Assembly: GCF_004022485.1 (NCBI RefSeq)
Contig: NZ_CP034951.1
Location: 186,001 to 250,000, forward strand
Origin: Aequorivita sp. H23M31
GTDB taxonomy: Bacteria > Bacteroidota > Bacteroidia > Flavobacteriales > Flavobacteriaceae
Length of the DNA stretch: 64,000 bases
Direction of reading: 5' to 3'
The position numbers and the translations under genes were made by a program. Of the stretch, positions 46,065 to 54,831 are shown piece by piece. The notes beneath the pieces are model-generated. The model was not told the origin of the DNA and ran no database searches. It saw only the letters and a list, made by a program, of their open reading frames with translations. Numbering within the stretch: position 1 is the stretch's first letter; every line of letters begins with the position of its first letter.

Positions 46065-47506
46065 CAATGTCATTAAGTTAGCGTGTTAAATTGTTGATTT
46101 TCAGTAATATACACTTGTTTTTCATTCAAATAAATCGTATATTTAACTGATAATCAATGACTTATTTATGAAAAAAAACCGCTAATTTTATCCTTGAAAA
46201 GATAAAGGCAACGATTTTTAGCAATGAGCTAAAAACGGAGTTTAAAGTTTCAAACGAACATTTTACTAGAAACAGAAAACAATGTTTTCCAATCCTTCTT
46301 TTATTTATGTTGAACTTCCTAAGAAAAAGCCTATCCCTAGAAATAGAGAATTTCACCAGCTTGCTTAAGGCTGGTTCTAATTCGAAATTTACCAAGAGCG
46401 CTTTTGTACAGGCCAGAAAGAAGATTAGGCCTGAAGTGTTCGATGAGCTCTCCCGAGTATTGCTGAACGAATTTTATACCGATAATGTTCCAGCGATAAA
46501 GTTATGGAACGGGTTTAGGCTATTGGCGGTAGATGGAACTCGAATTACCCTGCCGATCACTGATGAGCTCAAAGCAATTTATGGGGAGACCAAGAACCAA
46601 TCCAGTACTGTTTTGGTTCAGGCAAGATGTTCCGTTATTTATGACGTACTGAATAAATATGTCCTCGATGGTATTTTGGCCCCCGTAGTACGGGGAGAAA
46701 GAGATCTGGCCCTTACCCATCTTGAGCATTGTAAAAGTAATGACTTGATTATCTACGACAGGGGGTATCCGTCTTATGATTTTATACAGCAGCATGTCAA
46801 AAGTGAATTTGATTATTTGATGCGGGTAAAGACAAGTTTTAGCGGTTTGGTCATGGATTTTGAAAAGAGCAGAAAGAAGTCACTTGTGGTAGCGATATAT
46901 CCAGGCAAAAATGCCAAACTCACAGATAAAGAATATACTAAGAACTGTCCTATAAAAGTACGGCTGGTGAGAATTGAGCTGGGCAAGGGGAACGTCGAGA
47001 TTTTAATGACCTCGTTGTTGGACAGCAATCTGTACCCGACAAGTCAGTTCAAGGAGCTATACTTCAAAAGATGGGGCGTAGAGACTTTTTATGACGAGCT
47101 CAAAAACAAATTGAGAGTCGAACACTTTTCCGGCTATTCAAACCAGAGCATTCTACAGGATTTTAAGGCAGCATTATTTGTAAGCAATGTACAGACCTTG
47201 ATTGTCAGTGAGCTCGAAGATGAGCTTAAGGATATTAATCGGGGTAAGAAATACGATTATAAGGTCAACACAAATATATCTTATGGGCTTTTAAAGAATA
47301 GAGTAGTAACGTTATTTCTTGATGAAAAAACAGATGGAAGCGACATTGTAGAAGAACTTAAATCCTTATACAAATCGCATTTGGTCCCTAGTAGGCCCAA
47401 TCGAAAATCAGAAAGAAACCCTGGGAAATATCGCGCAAGAATAAAGCCAAAAATAACTAAGAATCAGAAAGATGGAGTTTGAGAAAACCTTAACTTAATG
47501 ACATTG
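46065..47506 (+). mobile_element. IS4-family insertion sequence, 1442 bp
   Basis: Both ends carry a perfect 16-bp inverted repeat, CAATGTCATTAAGTTA at 46065-46080 and its complement at 47491-47506. A 10-bp target duplication flanks it, so the copy inserted as a unit and has not been rearranged. It carries one transposase gene. The IS4 family is indicated by the transposase motifs and duplication length. No passenger genes are present. Confidence 0.95.
46307..47482 (+). CDS. IS4-family transposase (5' part possibly frameshifted)
   Basis: 391 residues from the ATG at 46307. DDE motifs are visible: LLAVDGTRITLP (first Asp), IIYDRGYPSYDFI (second Asp), and YFKRWGVETFYDELK (the Y-R-E-K signature with the catalytic Glu). 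The frame is open without ATG/GTG/TTG back to a stop at 46169-46171, encoding a plausible N-terminus (ANFILEKIKATIFSNELKTE). An ATG at 46168 followed by eight A would enter this frame if the run were seven A, so the active protein may be about 46 residues longer. Confidence 0.9.
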   Translation: MLNFLRKSLSLEIENFTSLLKAGSNSKFTKSAFVQARKKIRPEVFDELSRVLLNEFYTDNVPAIKLWNGFRLLAVDGTRITLPITDELKAIYGETKNQSSTVLVQARCSVIYDVLNKYVLDGILAPVVRGERDLALTHLEHCKSNDLIIYDRGYPSYDFIQQHVKSEFDYLMRVKTSFSGLVMDFEKSRKKSLVVAIYPGKNAKLTDKEYTKNCPIKVRLVRIELGKGNVEILMTSLLDSNLYPTSQFKELYFKRWGVETFYDELKNKLRVEHFSGYSNQSILQDFKAALFVSNVQTLIVSELEDELKDINRGKKYDYKVNTNISYGLLKNRVVTLFLDEKTDGSDIVEELKSLYKSHLVPSRPNRKSERNPGKYRARIKPKITKNQKDGV

Positions 47507-47529
47507 GGCGCGGGCGTCTCGCCCGTGTC
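47507..47529. repeat. REP-like GC-rich palindrome that the IS entered
   Basis: GGCGCGGGCG, loop TCT, then CGCCCGTGTC: a 10-bp arm with two G-T wobbles, in an otherwise AT-rich region. It contains the right copy of the duplication (47507-47516). Before insertion the palindrome would have read straight on from the left flank at 46045-46064. Confidence 0.7.
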
Positions 47530-47640
47530 TTCCACGACCTCATTCCTTAGTAAGAAAATTATTGGTTTTCGGAACTCAACCTCCACAAACATTCGTCTAT
47601 TTGTGGTCACCCTAAATAAGAACCAACAAACTTCATATAC

Positions 47641-47673
47641 AAAAAACTAAAGCCGACCTCGAAAAGATCGGCT
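47641..47673 (-). terminator. Possible terminator of the HAD fragment
   Basis: AGCCGA (47651-47656) pairs with TCGGCT (47668-47673); on the minus strand it continues into CTTTAGTTTTTT. It lies 38 bases past the fragment's stop. Confidence 0.5.
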
Positions 47674-47710
47674 CAAAGGTTTGGATCCAAATTTATACTC
47701 GAGTGGCTAA

Positions 47711-48058
47711 CTAATCCTTACTTATCCCAGGATAAATCTTGGCCCAATCCTTTTTCATATCGACAATTAGCCAATTGTTTTTGGCGGCATCGTCCAATCC
47801 TTTTTCCAATTTACCAATATGTGAACTTCTGTCGTAGGCATATTCTCTTTCGGAATCGGTGTGATGAACAAACATTCCGAAACGAGGGTAGCCTGTTGCC
47901 GTTGTAGTCCATTGTAGCATTTGATAATCGCCATCAGAATTTCCGGCAGCAAATACGGGTCGTTTGCCGATATATTCATGGATGCCTATTGGTTTTCCCT
48001 CATCATCATTATAGAAATTCAATTCAGCTAGCCTCATAATAACTGGTTTTCCATCAAC
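47711..48058 (-). pseudogene. 5'-truncated HAD-superfamily phosphatase
   Basis: About 116 residues of the C-terminal part of a haloacid-dehalogenase phosphatase. VFAAGNSDGDYQMLQW is HAD motif IV, followed by the family tail. The motif I aspartate (DxDxT) and motifs II-III are absent. The frame is homologous-looking only from about VDGKPVIMRL at 48058 and then runs into unrelated sequence at the start of the oppositely oriented gene at 48070. A complete member would be about 300 residues. It cannot be catalytically active. Its original terminator seems kept. Confidence 0.75.
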
Positions 48059-48069
48059 ATAAACAAAAC

Positions 48070-48501
48070 ATGAAAATAATCTTACGTATCACAATTTTTG
48101 TTATTTGTGTGTTTACTTTTCTAAACGCCTTAGTATTCGTTGGAATATCGGTATATCATAGTATACACGCATATTTAATGATTATTGAGGGGCATATGGA
48201 AAACCGTCCGGGAATATATTTGGCAGAAGCTCTGGATGCTTTTTTACTGGCCATCGTATTTATAATCTTTGCTATCGGAATTGGAAAGTTGTTTTTTCCC
48301 GATAGTAAATTATTGATGAACATTCAGTTCAGTTGGTTAAATCCTAAGAGTTTTTCAGACCTTAAAGGAATTCTTTGGGAAGCAATCCTTACAACCTTGG
48401 TGGTTTTATTTGCAACTATGGTAGTCCATCAAATGAATGATCTTACTTGGAATCTTTTGATTATTCCCGCCGCCATCCTTCTAATCGCAATCGCCTTATG
48501 A
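48070..48501 (+). CDS. YqhA/UPF0114-family membrane protein
   Basis: 143 residues, with membrane helices at about 5-27, 57-78, 107-124 and 128-143. EALDAFLLAIVFIIFAIGIGKLFF resembles the EaiDxxLL/ IFaxGLyxLF core of UPF0114 (YqhA), and the second half (ILWEAILTTLVVLFATMVVHQ) the family C-terminus. Function is unknown. It is divergent from the HAD fragment, only 12 bases away, so the present promoter region may have been shaped by the truncation event. Confidence 0.7.
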   Translation: MKIILRITIFVICVFTFLNALVFVGISVYHSIHAYLMIIEGHMENRPGIYLAEALDAFLLAIVFIIFAIGIGKLFFPDSKLLMNIQFSWLNPKSFSDLKGILWEAILTTLVVLFATMVVHQMNDLTWNLLIIPAAILLIAIAL

Positions 48502-48667
48502 ATGATGAAAAGTGCTCATTAATACAGATAAAATTGTTTGTAAAAATGAAATGAATTTTAAAGCCAACTTAGATTTTTTTAAAATCGAATTAATTGGATG
48601 GCTAATTGTCAGTAGAATAGAGTAGGAATCTGTGTTTAGTTTGAAATTAATATATAAATTTTCAATC

Positions 48668-49501
48668 ATGCAATTCAAGGTAATTCAATTTGCAATATTC
48701 TTTTTAGGTTGTCAATTTTTGTGTGCCCAAGAGGCAAAAATCAAAAATCCAATCTTAACGGATAAATTTATAATCAGCGCCGGTTTATACAGTCCCTTGA
48801 ACAATGTGAAACTCAGTGCAAACGGCACCGCCTCGGCTCGGGAATCCAGACAAATTGACTTCGATAAACATTTTAATATTGCCGATTATCAGAATACTTT
48901 TTCTATGAATTTTACATGGCGATTTGCCAAAAACTGGAATGTATCTGCGGATTTCTTTAGAATAAAACGGGAAAATCAAGTTGTTTTTGAGGACGATATT
49001 CAGTGGAAAAACGTAACGTTCAAACAGGGTACTGGAGTAGAGGGAGGTTTCGGATTTTCACTATATCGTGTTTTTTTTGGAAGAGTAATAGCCAGGGGAA
49101 ATCAATATGAACTTGGAGGCGGATTAGGAGCACATATCATTACCATTTTTCCATTTATAGAAGGGCAAGCTTATATAAACGACAATGATTTCGAATTTAA
49201 ACGACACGAAGTTAGTAGTACCTTGCCCTTACCCAATATTGGAATCTGGTTTATCTACGCTCCAATCCAAAAATTATCCCTGACCACAAAACTGGATTGG
49301 TTTGGAATAAAAATAGATAATTTTTCTGGTGTTCTATGGGATATTTCTCCTACTATAAATTATCAGGCCTTCCGAAATTTGGGGATAAGCGCTGGCTACA
49401 AATTCCTGGATTTTGGTGTGGAAGTAGATAAAAATAAATGGCAAGGCAATATAGATCTGCAATTTCAAGGACCGACTGTTAGTGTGTTTGGGAATTTTTA
49501 A
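48668..49501 (+). CDS. Outer-membrane beta-barrel-like protein
   Basis: 277 residues with a signal peptide (about 1-20, FFLGCQFLCAQ). The remainder alternates hydrophobic and polar residues in strands, for example NVSADFFRIKRE, YELGGGLGAHIITIFP and LGISAGYKFLDFGVEV, and ends with aromatic FGNF, typical of outer-membrane barrels with about 8-12 strands. No family was recognised. ATG at 48668 is chosen over 48632 because it puts the signal peptide at the N-terminus. Confidence 0.7.
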   Translation: MQFKVIQFAIFFLGCQFLCAQEAKIKNPILTDKFIISAGLYSPLNNVKLSANGTASARESRQIDFDKHFNIADYQNTFSMNFTWRFAKNWNVSADFFRIKRENQVVFEDDIQWKNVTFKQGTGVEGGFGFSLYRVFFGRVIARGNQYELGGGLGAHIITIFPFIEGQAYINDNDFEFKRHEVSSTLPLPNIGIWFIYAPIQKLSLTTKLDWFGIKIDNFSGVLWDISPTINYQAFRNLGISAGYKFLDFGVEVDKNKWQGNIDLQFQGPTVSVFGNF

Positions 49502-49910
49502 TTTGAATTAAAAATCTCACCTGTTTTGCAAGGGTCTTATCTTGAAATAGGGTTATGCTAGAGTGTAAAATATGTAAACTTTTTTAGGACATGATAGCTA
49601 CCTGTGCTCGGACGTCACGCTTTTGTCCTCAGGTATGTCTATCCTGATTACTGACTGGGTCCTGTTTCTTGATTCTTGATTCTGGATTCGTGGATTTTTC
49701 ACTCCCCATTTTTACCCACAAACCTCGAAAAAGAAAATAAATTTGGTAGATTTAATGTAATGTATAAATTTGCATATTCCATTCTAGTTCCCCACTTCTG
49801 TATCTTTTTGCTGCTGAATGGATTAACAGCCTTCTTAATAGCGTCCATTAGTACTATCCAAAACTAATATTTAACTCGGACTAGGCAGTCTTCACGGAAC
49901 CCCCTATTTT
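49502..49910. other. Intergenic stretch with a 7-bp repeat
   Basis: About 410 bases without a credible gene. It contains a 7-bp repeat tract at 49643-49691 and a weak reading frame (49676-49867) that begins inside it. Confidence 0.5.
49643..49691. repeat. 7-bp repeat tract, about seven degenerate units
   Basis: CCTGATT, ACTGACT, GGGTCCT, GTTTCTT, GATTCTT, GATTCTG and GATTCGT, in line. Confidence 0.65.
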
Positions 49911-50777
49911 ATGCCTCTTAAAAGCTATTTTTTACTTTTTGCAATGCTGATGCTTGCGACTAATTTTTATTGCCAAGTCGGAATTGGTACAACTGACCCT
50001 TCACCTGCTGCGATGTTAGAGGTGAGCAGCACTTCTGATGAAGGGGCTACTTATGGCGGATTTATGCCGCCGCGGGTGCCGGATATTACTGCACGGGATC
50101 TAATTAACCCAGCTGCTGGTGACATAGGCTTGTTGGTATTTGTGGAAACTATTGGATGTTTGCAAATGTGGAGTGGTACTGAATAGTTAAATGTAAAATG
50201 TATTACTACATGGCCAGCAATACATAATTTTGACACCACTCCCGTACCATTTGAGTTGCTTTTGGAGAGTTATACAGGCGGATATTATTCAAGTGGCGTC
50301 GGTAATTTTCCGGACACTAATATGTACTCAAGCGCGTATCGTGGATATGCTGTTAATAAAGGAACAGTTGAACTGATTTTTGGTCCTATAGCAACACCAG
50401 CAAGTGCAAAATTCAAAATACGTTTAGCATCGTTTTCAGTAACAAATGGGAATGGCGCTGACGCAACTGATACAGTAATAGTTTCGATCAGTATAGATGG
50501 TGGCACAACATATTCTGAAGAGCTTCTTATTAAGGGAAATGACAATAATAAATGGGGGTTTGATGCCGTAAGAGCTGCGACAACCAGCTATAATGGAACT
50601 AATACACCGAATTCATTTACTTCTGGAAGTGGAATACATCCTACTACTGGTGGAATATCGTTTCTGGAGGTTACCGGAATTCCAACTTCTACAAACCTTA
50701 AAGTTAAAATTGAAATGAAAAACAATGCAGATAATGAAATTTGGGTGGTCGATGATGCGGAAATTGATATTGAATAA
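49911..50777 (+). pseudogene. Secreted protein gene interrupted by one in-frame amber codon
   Basis: One continuous frame of 288 codons apart from TAG at 50184-50186. A signal peptide (1-22, ending FYCQ) is followed by VGIGTTDPSPAAMLEVSST, the N-terminal pattern of many flavobacterial secreted proteins. Just before the stop is CLQMWSGTE; just after it, in the same frame, is LNVKCITTWPAIHNFD. In the family a Trp is usual at that place, so TGG probably became TAG. The remainder (from PVPFELLLESYTGG) is a beta-rich adhesin-like domain. Readthrough is possible but there is no direct evidence. Confidence 0.8.
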
Positions 50778-50862
50778 TTGACTTAAATTTTGTAAATCTA
50801 GCAACTGAAATCCTCCTTATACTCCCAGTTTCACCATTTAAAAATCCAATCTTTATTGGTTG

Positions 50863-50923
50863 TCGTGTAACTAAGGCGTGTAACTAAATAGATACTCCCC
50901 GGATACTCCACGGATAGTCCACG
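50863..50923. repeat. Short direct repeats, 13 bp and 11 bp
   Basis: CGTGTAACTAA occurs twice about 12 bases apart, followed by three copies of an 11-bp unit (GATACTCCCCG, GATACTCCACG, GATAGTCCACG at 50891-50923). Confidence 0.7.
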
Positions 50924-51006
50924 GATGGTTCATTAAAACCCATTAAAAAAATGACATCAAAGAAAAAACAGAATACAAGCATATCATGCCAAGGTCTGCC
51001 ACTTCC

Positions 51007-51055
51007 GATCACCAGTCACCAATCGTCAACTACCGTCTACCGACTACCGACTCTT
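51007..51055. repeat. 7-bp repeat tract ending at the TonB-receptor stop codon
   Basis: GATCACC, AGTCACC, AATCGTC, AACTACC, GTCTACC, GACTACC, GACTCTT. The last unit overlaps the stop codon of the receptor gene (51054). Confidence 0.75.
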
Positions 51056-53267
51056 AAAACTCCAGTTTCAAACTAAAATTCACACTCCTCCCAATATTAA
51101 AAATTCCTTCCGGCTTAAACCGAGAGAGGTGCGCCACATATTTTTTGTCTGTCAAATTTGTGCCATTCAAACCTACTTTCAAAAGAAACTTATCGATCTT
51201 AAAACTGCTTTCTACGCCTGCACTTAGTAAGGAATAACCTCCCGTACGGGTTTCGAAATCGCTGATATTGGTTTGGTCAAAGATATTTTTTAGCGTGATA
51301 AAGGCAGAGCTTTTCTTTCTTGTTTTTCCATCTTCAAATTCCACTCGAAAGGTATTTTGAATGGAATTGGCCGGAATTAAAGGCAAATAATCATCGTTTT
51401 GCAATTTGCCTGTTACGGTCTCGAAACTGCTTTCAAAATGCAGCCAATCGAGTGGATGTGGGTGTAAATGAAAGCCCATTTCGCCTCCGTATAGTTTTGC
51501 ATCATCCTGCAAATAATCATACACGGGAGTGTCATCGATGATTTCGTTTGTTGGCGAAATGAAGATATAGTTCTTTACCGCATTGTAAAATCCGTTGACA
51601 AAAAATTCCAGGTGCTCATTCCGGTATTCCAGGGAAAGATCTGTTTGAAAGTTTTGTTCGTTATTGAGGTTGTAGTTCCCTCTTTCATATCTATTTGTCC
51701 CTTCATGGATGCCGTTGGATGTGAGTTCGGCCAGATTTGGTGCACGAAACCCACTGGCGAAATTTAGTCTGACCGAGGTTAATTCAGATAAATCAACTTT
51801 TCCTCCAAGAGCCGCGGTAAAACTGGTAAAAGTTTTGTCCAAAGCCGGAATATAGTCTGAATCCTCTATGGATCTTGCCGCCTCACTTTTTATTTTTCGA
51901 CTATCAAAACGAACTCCTGCCTGAAGATCCAATTTCTCTAAATGATAATGGGATGTTGCCAAAATACCTACATCAGTAGTATTTGCATCGGGAATCAATA
52001 TTTCCTCTCCTTTATTTTTGTTGTTTTGGAACATTCCCTGCAAGCCGACGATGGTTTCAAACTTCCCAAAATCGGGCAGATTGTATTTCAGGTCGTAATT
52101 AAAAGTGGTGAGTTGCATACGCAGGGCAGCCAATGTGGGATCATCTTCAAATTCACGTCTATCGTTAAATAAATAGCCCATTTTTAAATCCAAACTGGAA
52201 TTTTTCAAAAACAGCGTATTGTCCAAACTCAAGATATGGTTGTCTATTTCTTGAAAAGGAAGTTCAAGCTTAGTCGATTTGGTTTGTTCTCCGATTTCAT
52301 CAGCAATGCCGATATTCGAACGGTTATAGTTATAACGAACCGTAGATTTGAATTTGGTGCCCAAATACTGTATTCCGGTTTTAAAATCCTTTTCGTTAAA
52401 TCGGGAATTTGTTACTCGGTAGTCCGCTCCCGTTTTATAATCACTAAAAGAGGAATAGGATCCACGGGAGAGGAATTTCAATTTTTTACCAGATGTTTTT
52501 ACTCCCAAATTGGTAGATGTTCCTAAGGTATTGGAGAAATATGAACTGCTGATGTCTCCGTGGGTTTCATTAAAAGGAGCAAATTTTTCGGGATTGAGAT
52601 ACAGCACGCCTCCCAAGGCATCACTGCCATAAAGAAGAGAAGCAGGGCCTTTGATAACTTCCACGCTTTCAACTCCAGCTTCGTTTATACCAAGTCCATG
52701 TTCGTCACCAAATTGCTGGTTTTCCAGTCGTACACCTTGGGTATAGGTGAGTACCCGGTTGGAACTGAGACCACGGATTACGGGTTTGCCGATTCCTTCT
52801 CCGGTACTAATTATATCGACTCCTGGAATATTTTTTATACCGTCTGCCAATGTCACCGCGCCAGCGGAATTGAGTTCAGAAGTAGAAACGCGTTCTACTT
52901 TCATCACATTTTCACTTTGAAGTTTATGAAATGGGGTTGAGACAATTACTTCCTCCATTTCCACTGCACTTTCTACCATTTGCATGTCTTCGGTGAATAT
53001 GTTATTGCCAATGAAATTCAGTTTTAGGGAAACTGTACTATAACCCAGGTATGAGAAAATAATGGTGTAATTTCCGTCGGGAATATTTTTTAGTGTGTAG
53101 TTACCATCAAAATCGGCTGCGGTGCCTTTTTCGAGTTGTGGAATATAAACTGTTCCCATAATGGGAGTTCCGGTTTGTTTGGAGGTAATGGTTCCTTTTA
53201 ATTCGTTTTGGGCAGTTGTGGCCATTCCAATAAGTAAGAATACAACGAAAGCAAATTTATTCTGCAT
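51054..53267 (-). CDS. TonB-dependent outer-membrane receptor, ZnuD/CirA-like
   Basis: 737 residues. A signal peptide (1-20) is followed by a carboxypeptidase-like regulatory domain (about 22-95), a plug (VRGLSSNRVLTY, VEVIKGPASLLYGSDALGGVLYL, about 120-215) and a 22-strand barrel ending in SLKLEF with the C-terminal Phe. The region GDEHGLGINEAG and the histidine-rich HLHPHPLDWLHFE segment resemble ZnuD-like zinc or haem receptors, but the ligand is inferred only. A small His/Cys-rich exported protein lies upstream on the same strand. Confidence 0.92.
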   Translation of the reverse strand: MQNKFAFVVFLLIGMATTAQNELKGTITSKQTGTPIMGTVYIPQLEKGTAADFDGNYTLKNIPDGNYTIIFSYLGYSTVSLKLNFIGNNIFTEDMQMVESAVEMEEVIVSTPFHKLQSENVMKVERVSTSELNSAGAVTLADGIKNIPGVDIISTGEGIGKPVIRGLSSNRVLTYTQGVRLENQQFGDEHGLGINEAGVESVEVIKGPASLLYGSDALGGVLYLNPEKFAPFNETHGDISSSYFSNTLGTSTNLGVKTSGKKLKFLSRGSYSSFSDYKTGADYRVTNSRFNEKDFKTGIQYLGTKFKSTVRYNYNRSNIGIADEIGEQTKSTKLELPFQEIDNHILSLDNTLFLKNSSLDLKMGYLFNDRREFEDDPTLAALRMQLTTFNYDLKYNLPDFGKFETIVGLQGMFQNNKNKGEEILIPDANTTDVGILATSHYHLEKLDLQAGVRFDSRKIKSEAARSIEDSDYIPALDKTFTSFTAALGGKVDLSELTSVRLNFASGFRAPNLAELTSNGIHEGTNRYERGNYNLNNEQNFQTDLSLEYRNEHLEFFVNGFYNAVKNYIFISPTNEIIDDTPVYDYLQDDAKLYGGEMGFHLHPHPLDWLHFESSFETVTGKLQNDDYLPLIPANSIQNTFRVEFEDGKTRKKSSAFITLKNIFDQTNISDFETRTGGYSLLSAGVESSFKIDKFLLKVGLNGTNLTDKKYVAHLSRFKPEGIFNIGRSVNFSLKLEF

Positions 53268-53512
53268 GTTTCTTAATTTAATTTTAAAAATTTAGGGCTC
53301 CAATTTTAAAAGTGTGGTCTTGCTTAACTTTAGGTTTCCCCATTTGGTTTTCCGGAAAATGGATATTTATTCAATAGAAAACCAGATAGTTGATTTATCG
53401 TATACATCAAACATTGTGATAACTTTAAGTTGGATGGATAACGAACTACCTATGAGTATCGAACAATTCTAAGGTGTAATGGTAAAATGGAGCTATTATT
53501 ATTAGCCGGAAA

Positions 53513-53836
53513 TCAAGAAATTGAGGGAGGGCCTCTAAGGAAGAAATGTGGAGCGCTTTGAAGTATTTCGGCTTCTCTATATTCATTTTGTGCAGTATTT
53601 TGACCGAATACGTAGGAGAATTCTGGAAGTTGCTGCGGTTTAAAATCGAAAGATGAAAAATGAAAATCGCAAATGGAACAATCCAATTGCTTTTTATGAA
53701 GGTGTGTGGAAAAATCATTACAAACCTGATGCTCATGGCCATCCAGCGCATGTGCCGTTTGTATGGCAATAGGGAACATCAAGGCGAACGAAAAAATCGT
53801 TGCAATGAAAATCTTAAATGGTCTATGTATAAACAA
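53513..53836 (-). CDS. Small exported His/Cys-rich protein
   Basis: 107 residues. A signal peptide covers about 1-30 (FSFALMFPIAIQTAHA). The mature start is metal-ligand rich: H34, H36, C39, H45, H47, C53, C56 and H59 (DGHEHQVCN, HLHKKQ, DCSICDFHF). The C-terminal part is ordinary. It is probably periplasmic or lipid-free and could bind Zn or Cu. It lies 245 bases upstream of the TonB receptor on the same strand. A competing frame at 53446-53769 is judged a shadow. Confidence 0.7.
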   Translation of the reverse strand: MFIHRPFKIFIATIFSFALMFPIAIQTAHALDGHEHQVCNDFSTHLHKKQLDCSICDFHFSSFDFKPQQLPEFSYVFGQNTAQNEYREAEILQSAPHFFLRGPPSIS

Positions 53837-53839
53837 TAT

Positions 53840-54205
53840 TTACTTTATTGACTTAAGATTAGTATCCCTATTAGCCTTATCAAGAATTCTATTTTTGGAT
53901 TTTTTTTCTTTAAATAGGAAACCCAGTCCTAACGATCGTAACATCTTTTTTTCGAACCACCAAAAAAACTCAAATTGGCCAAATACCCAGCCAAAGAAAA
54001 CAAGTAGAACCTGATATATTGGGAATATAATTAAAATGCGGAATGGCCAATAAATATACCATCCCATTTCTCTTTTTATTTCAAAAAAATCGGTAATGGG
54101 AGCTGCCAATTTTGCGGAAGAACTTCCTGTTATGGCGAATACCAAAAAAACTATGAGCACTTGACCGTTGGAGGTTAAATTCCAACGCTTTTTCAACTTC
54201 TTCAA
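53840..54205 (-). CDS. DUF6787-like membrane protein
   Basis: 121 residues. MKKLKKRWNLTSNGQVLIVFLVFAITGSSSAKL, two membrane helices (about 17-35 and 55-80) and WVFGQFEFFWWFEKKML match a small flavobacterial family I know as DUF6787. Function unknown. Its start overlaps the end of the upstream DUF6146-like gene by 4 bases, and it ends 4 bases before the His/Cys-rich gene. Confidence 0.75.
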   Translation of the reverse strand: MKKLKKRWNLTSNGQVLIVFLVFAITGSSSAKLAAPITDFFEIKREMGWYIYWPFRILIIFPIYQVLLVFFGWVFGQFEFFWWFEKKMLRSLGLGFLFKEKKSKNRILDKANRDTNLKSIK

Positions 54206-54612
54206 TTTCTTCCTCCTGTTAAATGTTGTTTGTATTTCTCTTGAAAATACACAAAATAATTATAGAGCAGATAATTCACTTCATATCCATAATCCACTCT
54301 TGGATCGTAATTGATTTCGTCGGAATAGATGTTTCGTGAGTTACTTGGCTGTCTTACCCGACTATTATAATCAGTTACAAACATGCGGTTTTTTGCCTCT
54401 AAGTAGGACTGGTCGTAAAAACCTCGGGGCGGCTGGGAAAGAAGCCACGTATCAAATCCCTGTTCAATGATTATTATCTGATATTCCAAACTGTCGTTTG
54501 CAATACGGATGGTGTCATTCTTATTGGTATCAGAACTATGGATTACTTTATTTCCCGAGCTACAGCCATAAATGGCAAGTGAAAGTCCTAGAAGTAAAAG
54601 CATGGTTCTCAT
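54202..54612 (-). CDS. DUF6146-like lipoprotein
   Basis: 136 residues. The N-terminus is a lipoprotein signal with cysteine at about residue 17 (LSLAIYGCSSGN). The mature part contains YDQSYLEAKNRMFVTDYNSRVRQP and ends in a tyrosine-rich EVNYLLYNYFVYFQEKYK segment, resembling a flavobacterial family (DUF6146). Function unknown. It is translationally coupled to the DUF6787-like gene. Confidence 0.75.
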   Translation of the reverse strand: MRTMLLLLGLSLAIYGCSSGNKVIHSSDTNKNDTIRIANDSLEYQIIIIEQGFDTWLLSQPPRGFYDQSYLEAKNRMFVTDYNSRVRQPSNSRNIYSDEINYDPRVDYGYEVNYLLYNYFVYFQEKYKQHLTGGRN

Positions 54613-54831
54613 ACAAAAATCATTTCGGCAAAGTTAACAAAAGTATCTTGAAGCCCTCATACTTTAACCTTCGTTCGCCTCGGCCTATTTAGGTGGTTTT
54701 TAGAGAATGACGGAAAAATTAAAAAAAGATAGAATACTTCTTCTTTAATTCATTAATTGATTTCAATCTTATGAAAAAAGAATTATTATCTATAATTCTA
54801 AAAGGTTTTTCTTAACTCCTATAAGTGCTCG

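Noticed and set aside
49676..49867. 63-codon frame before the broken secreted gene
   Set aside because: It begins inside a repeat tract and lacks a good start.
53446..53769. Minus-strand frame of 107 codons beside the TonB receptor
   Set aside because: It overlaps the His/Cys-rich gene, has no clean signal peptide, and reads as frame-shifted noise.
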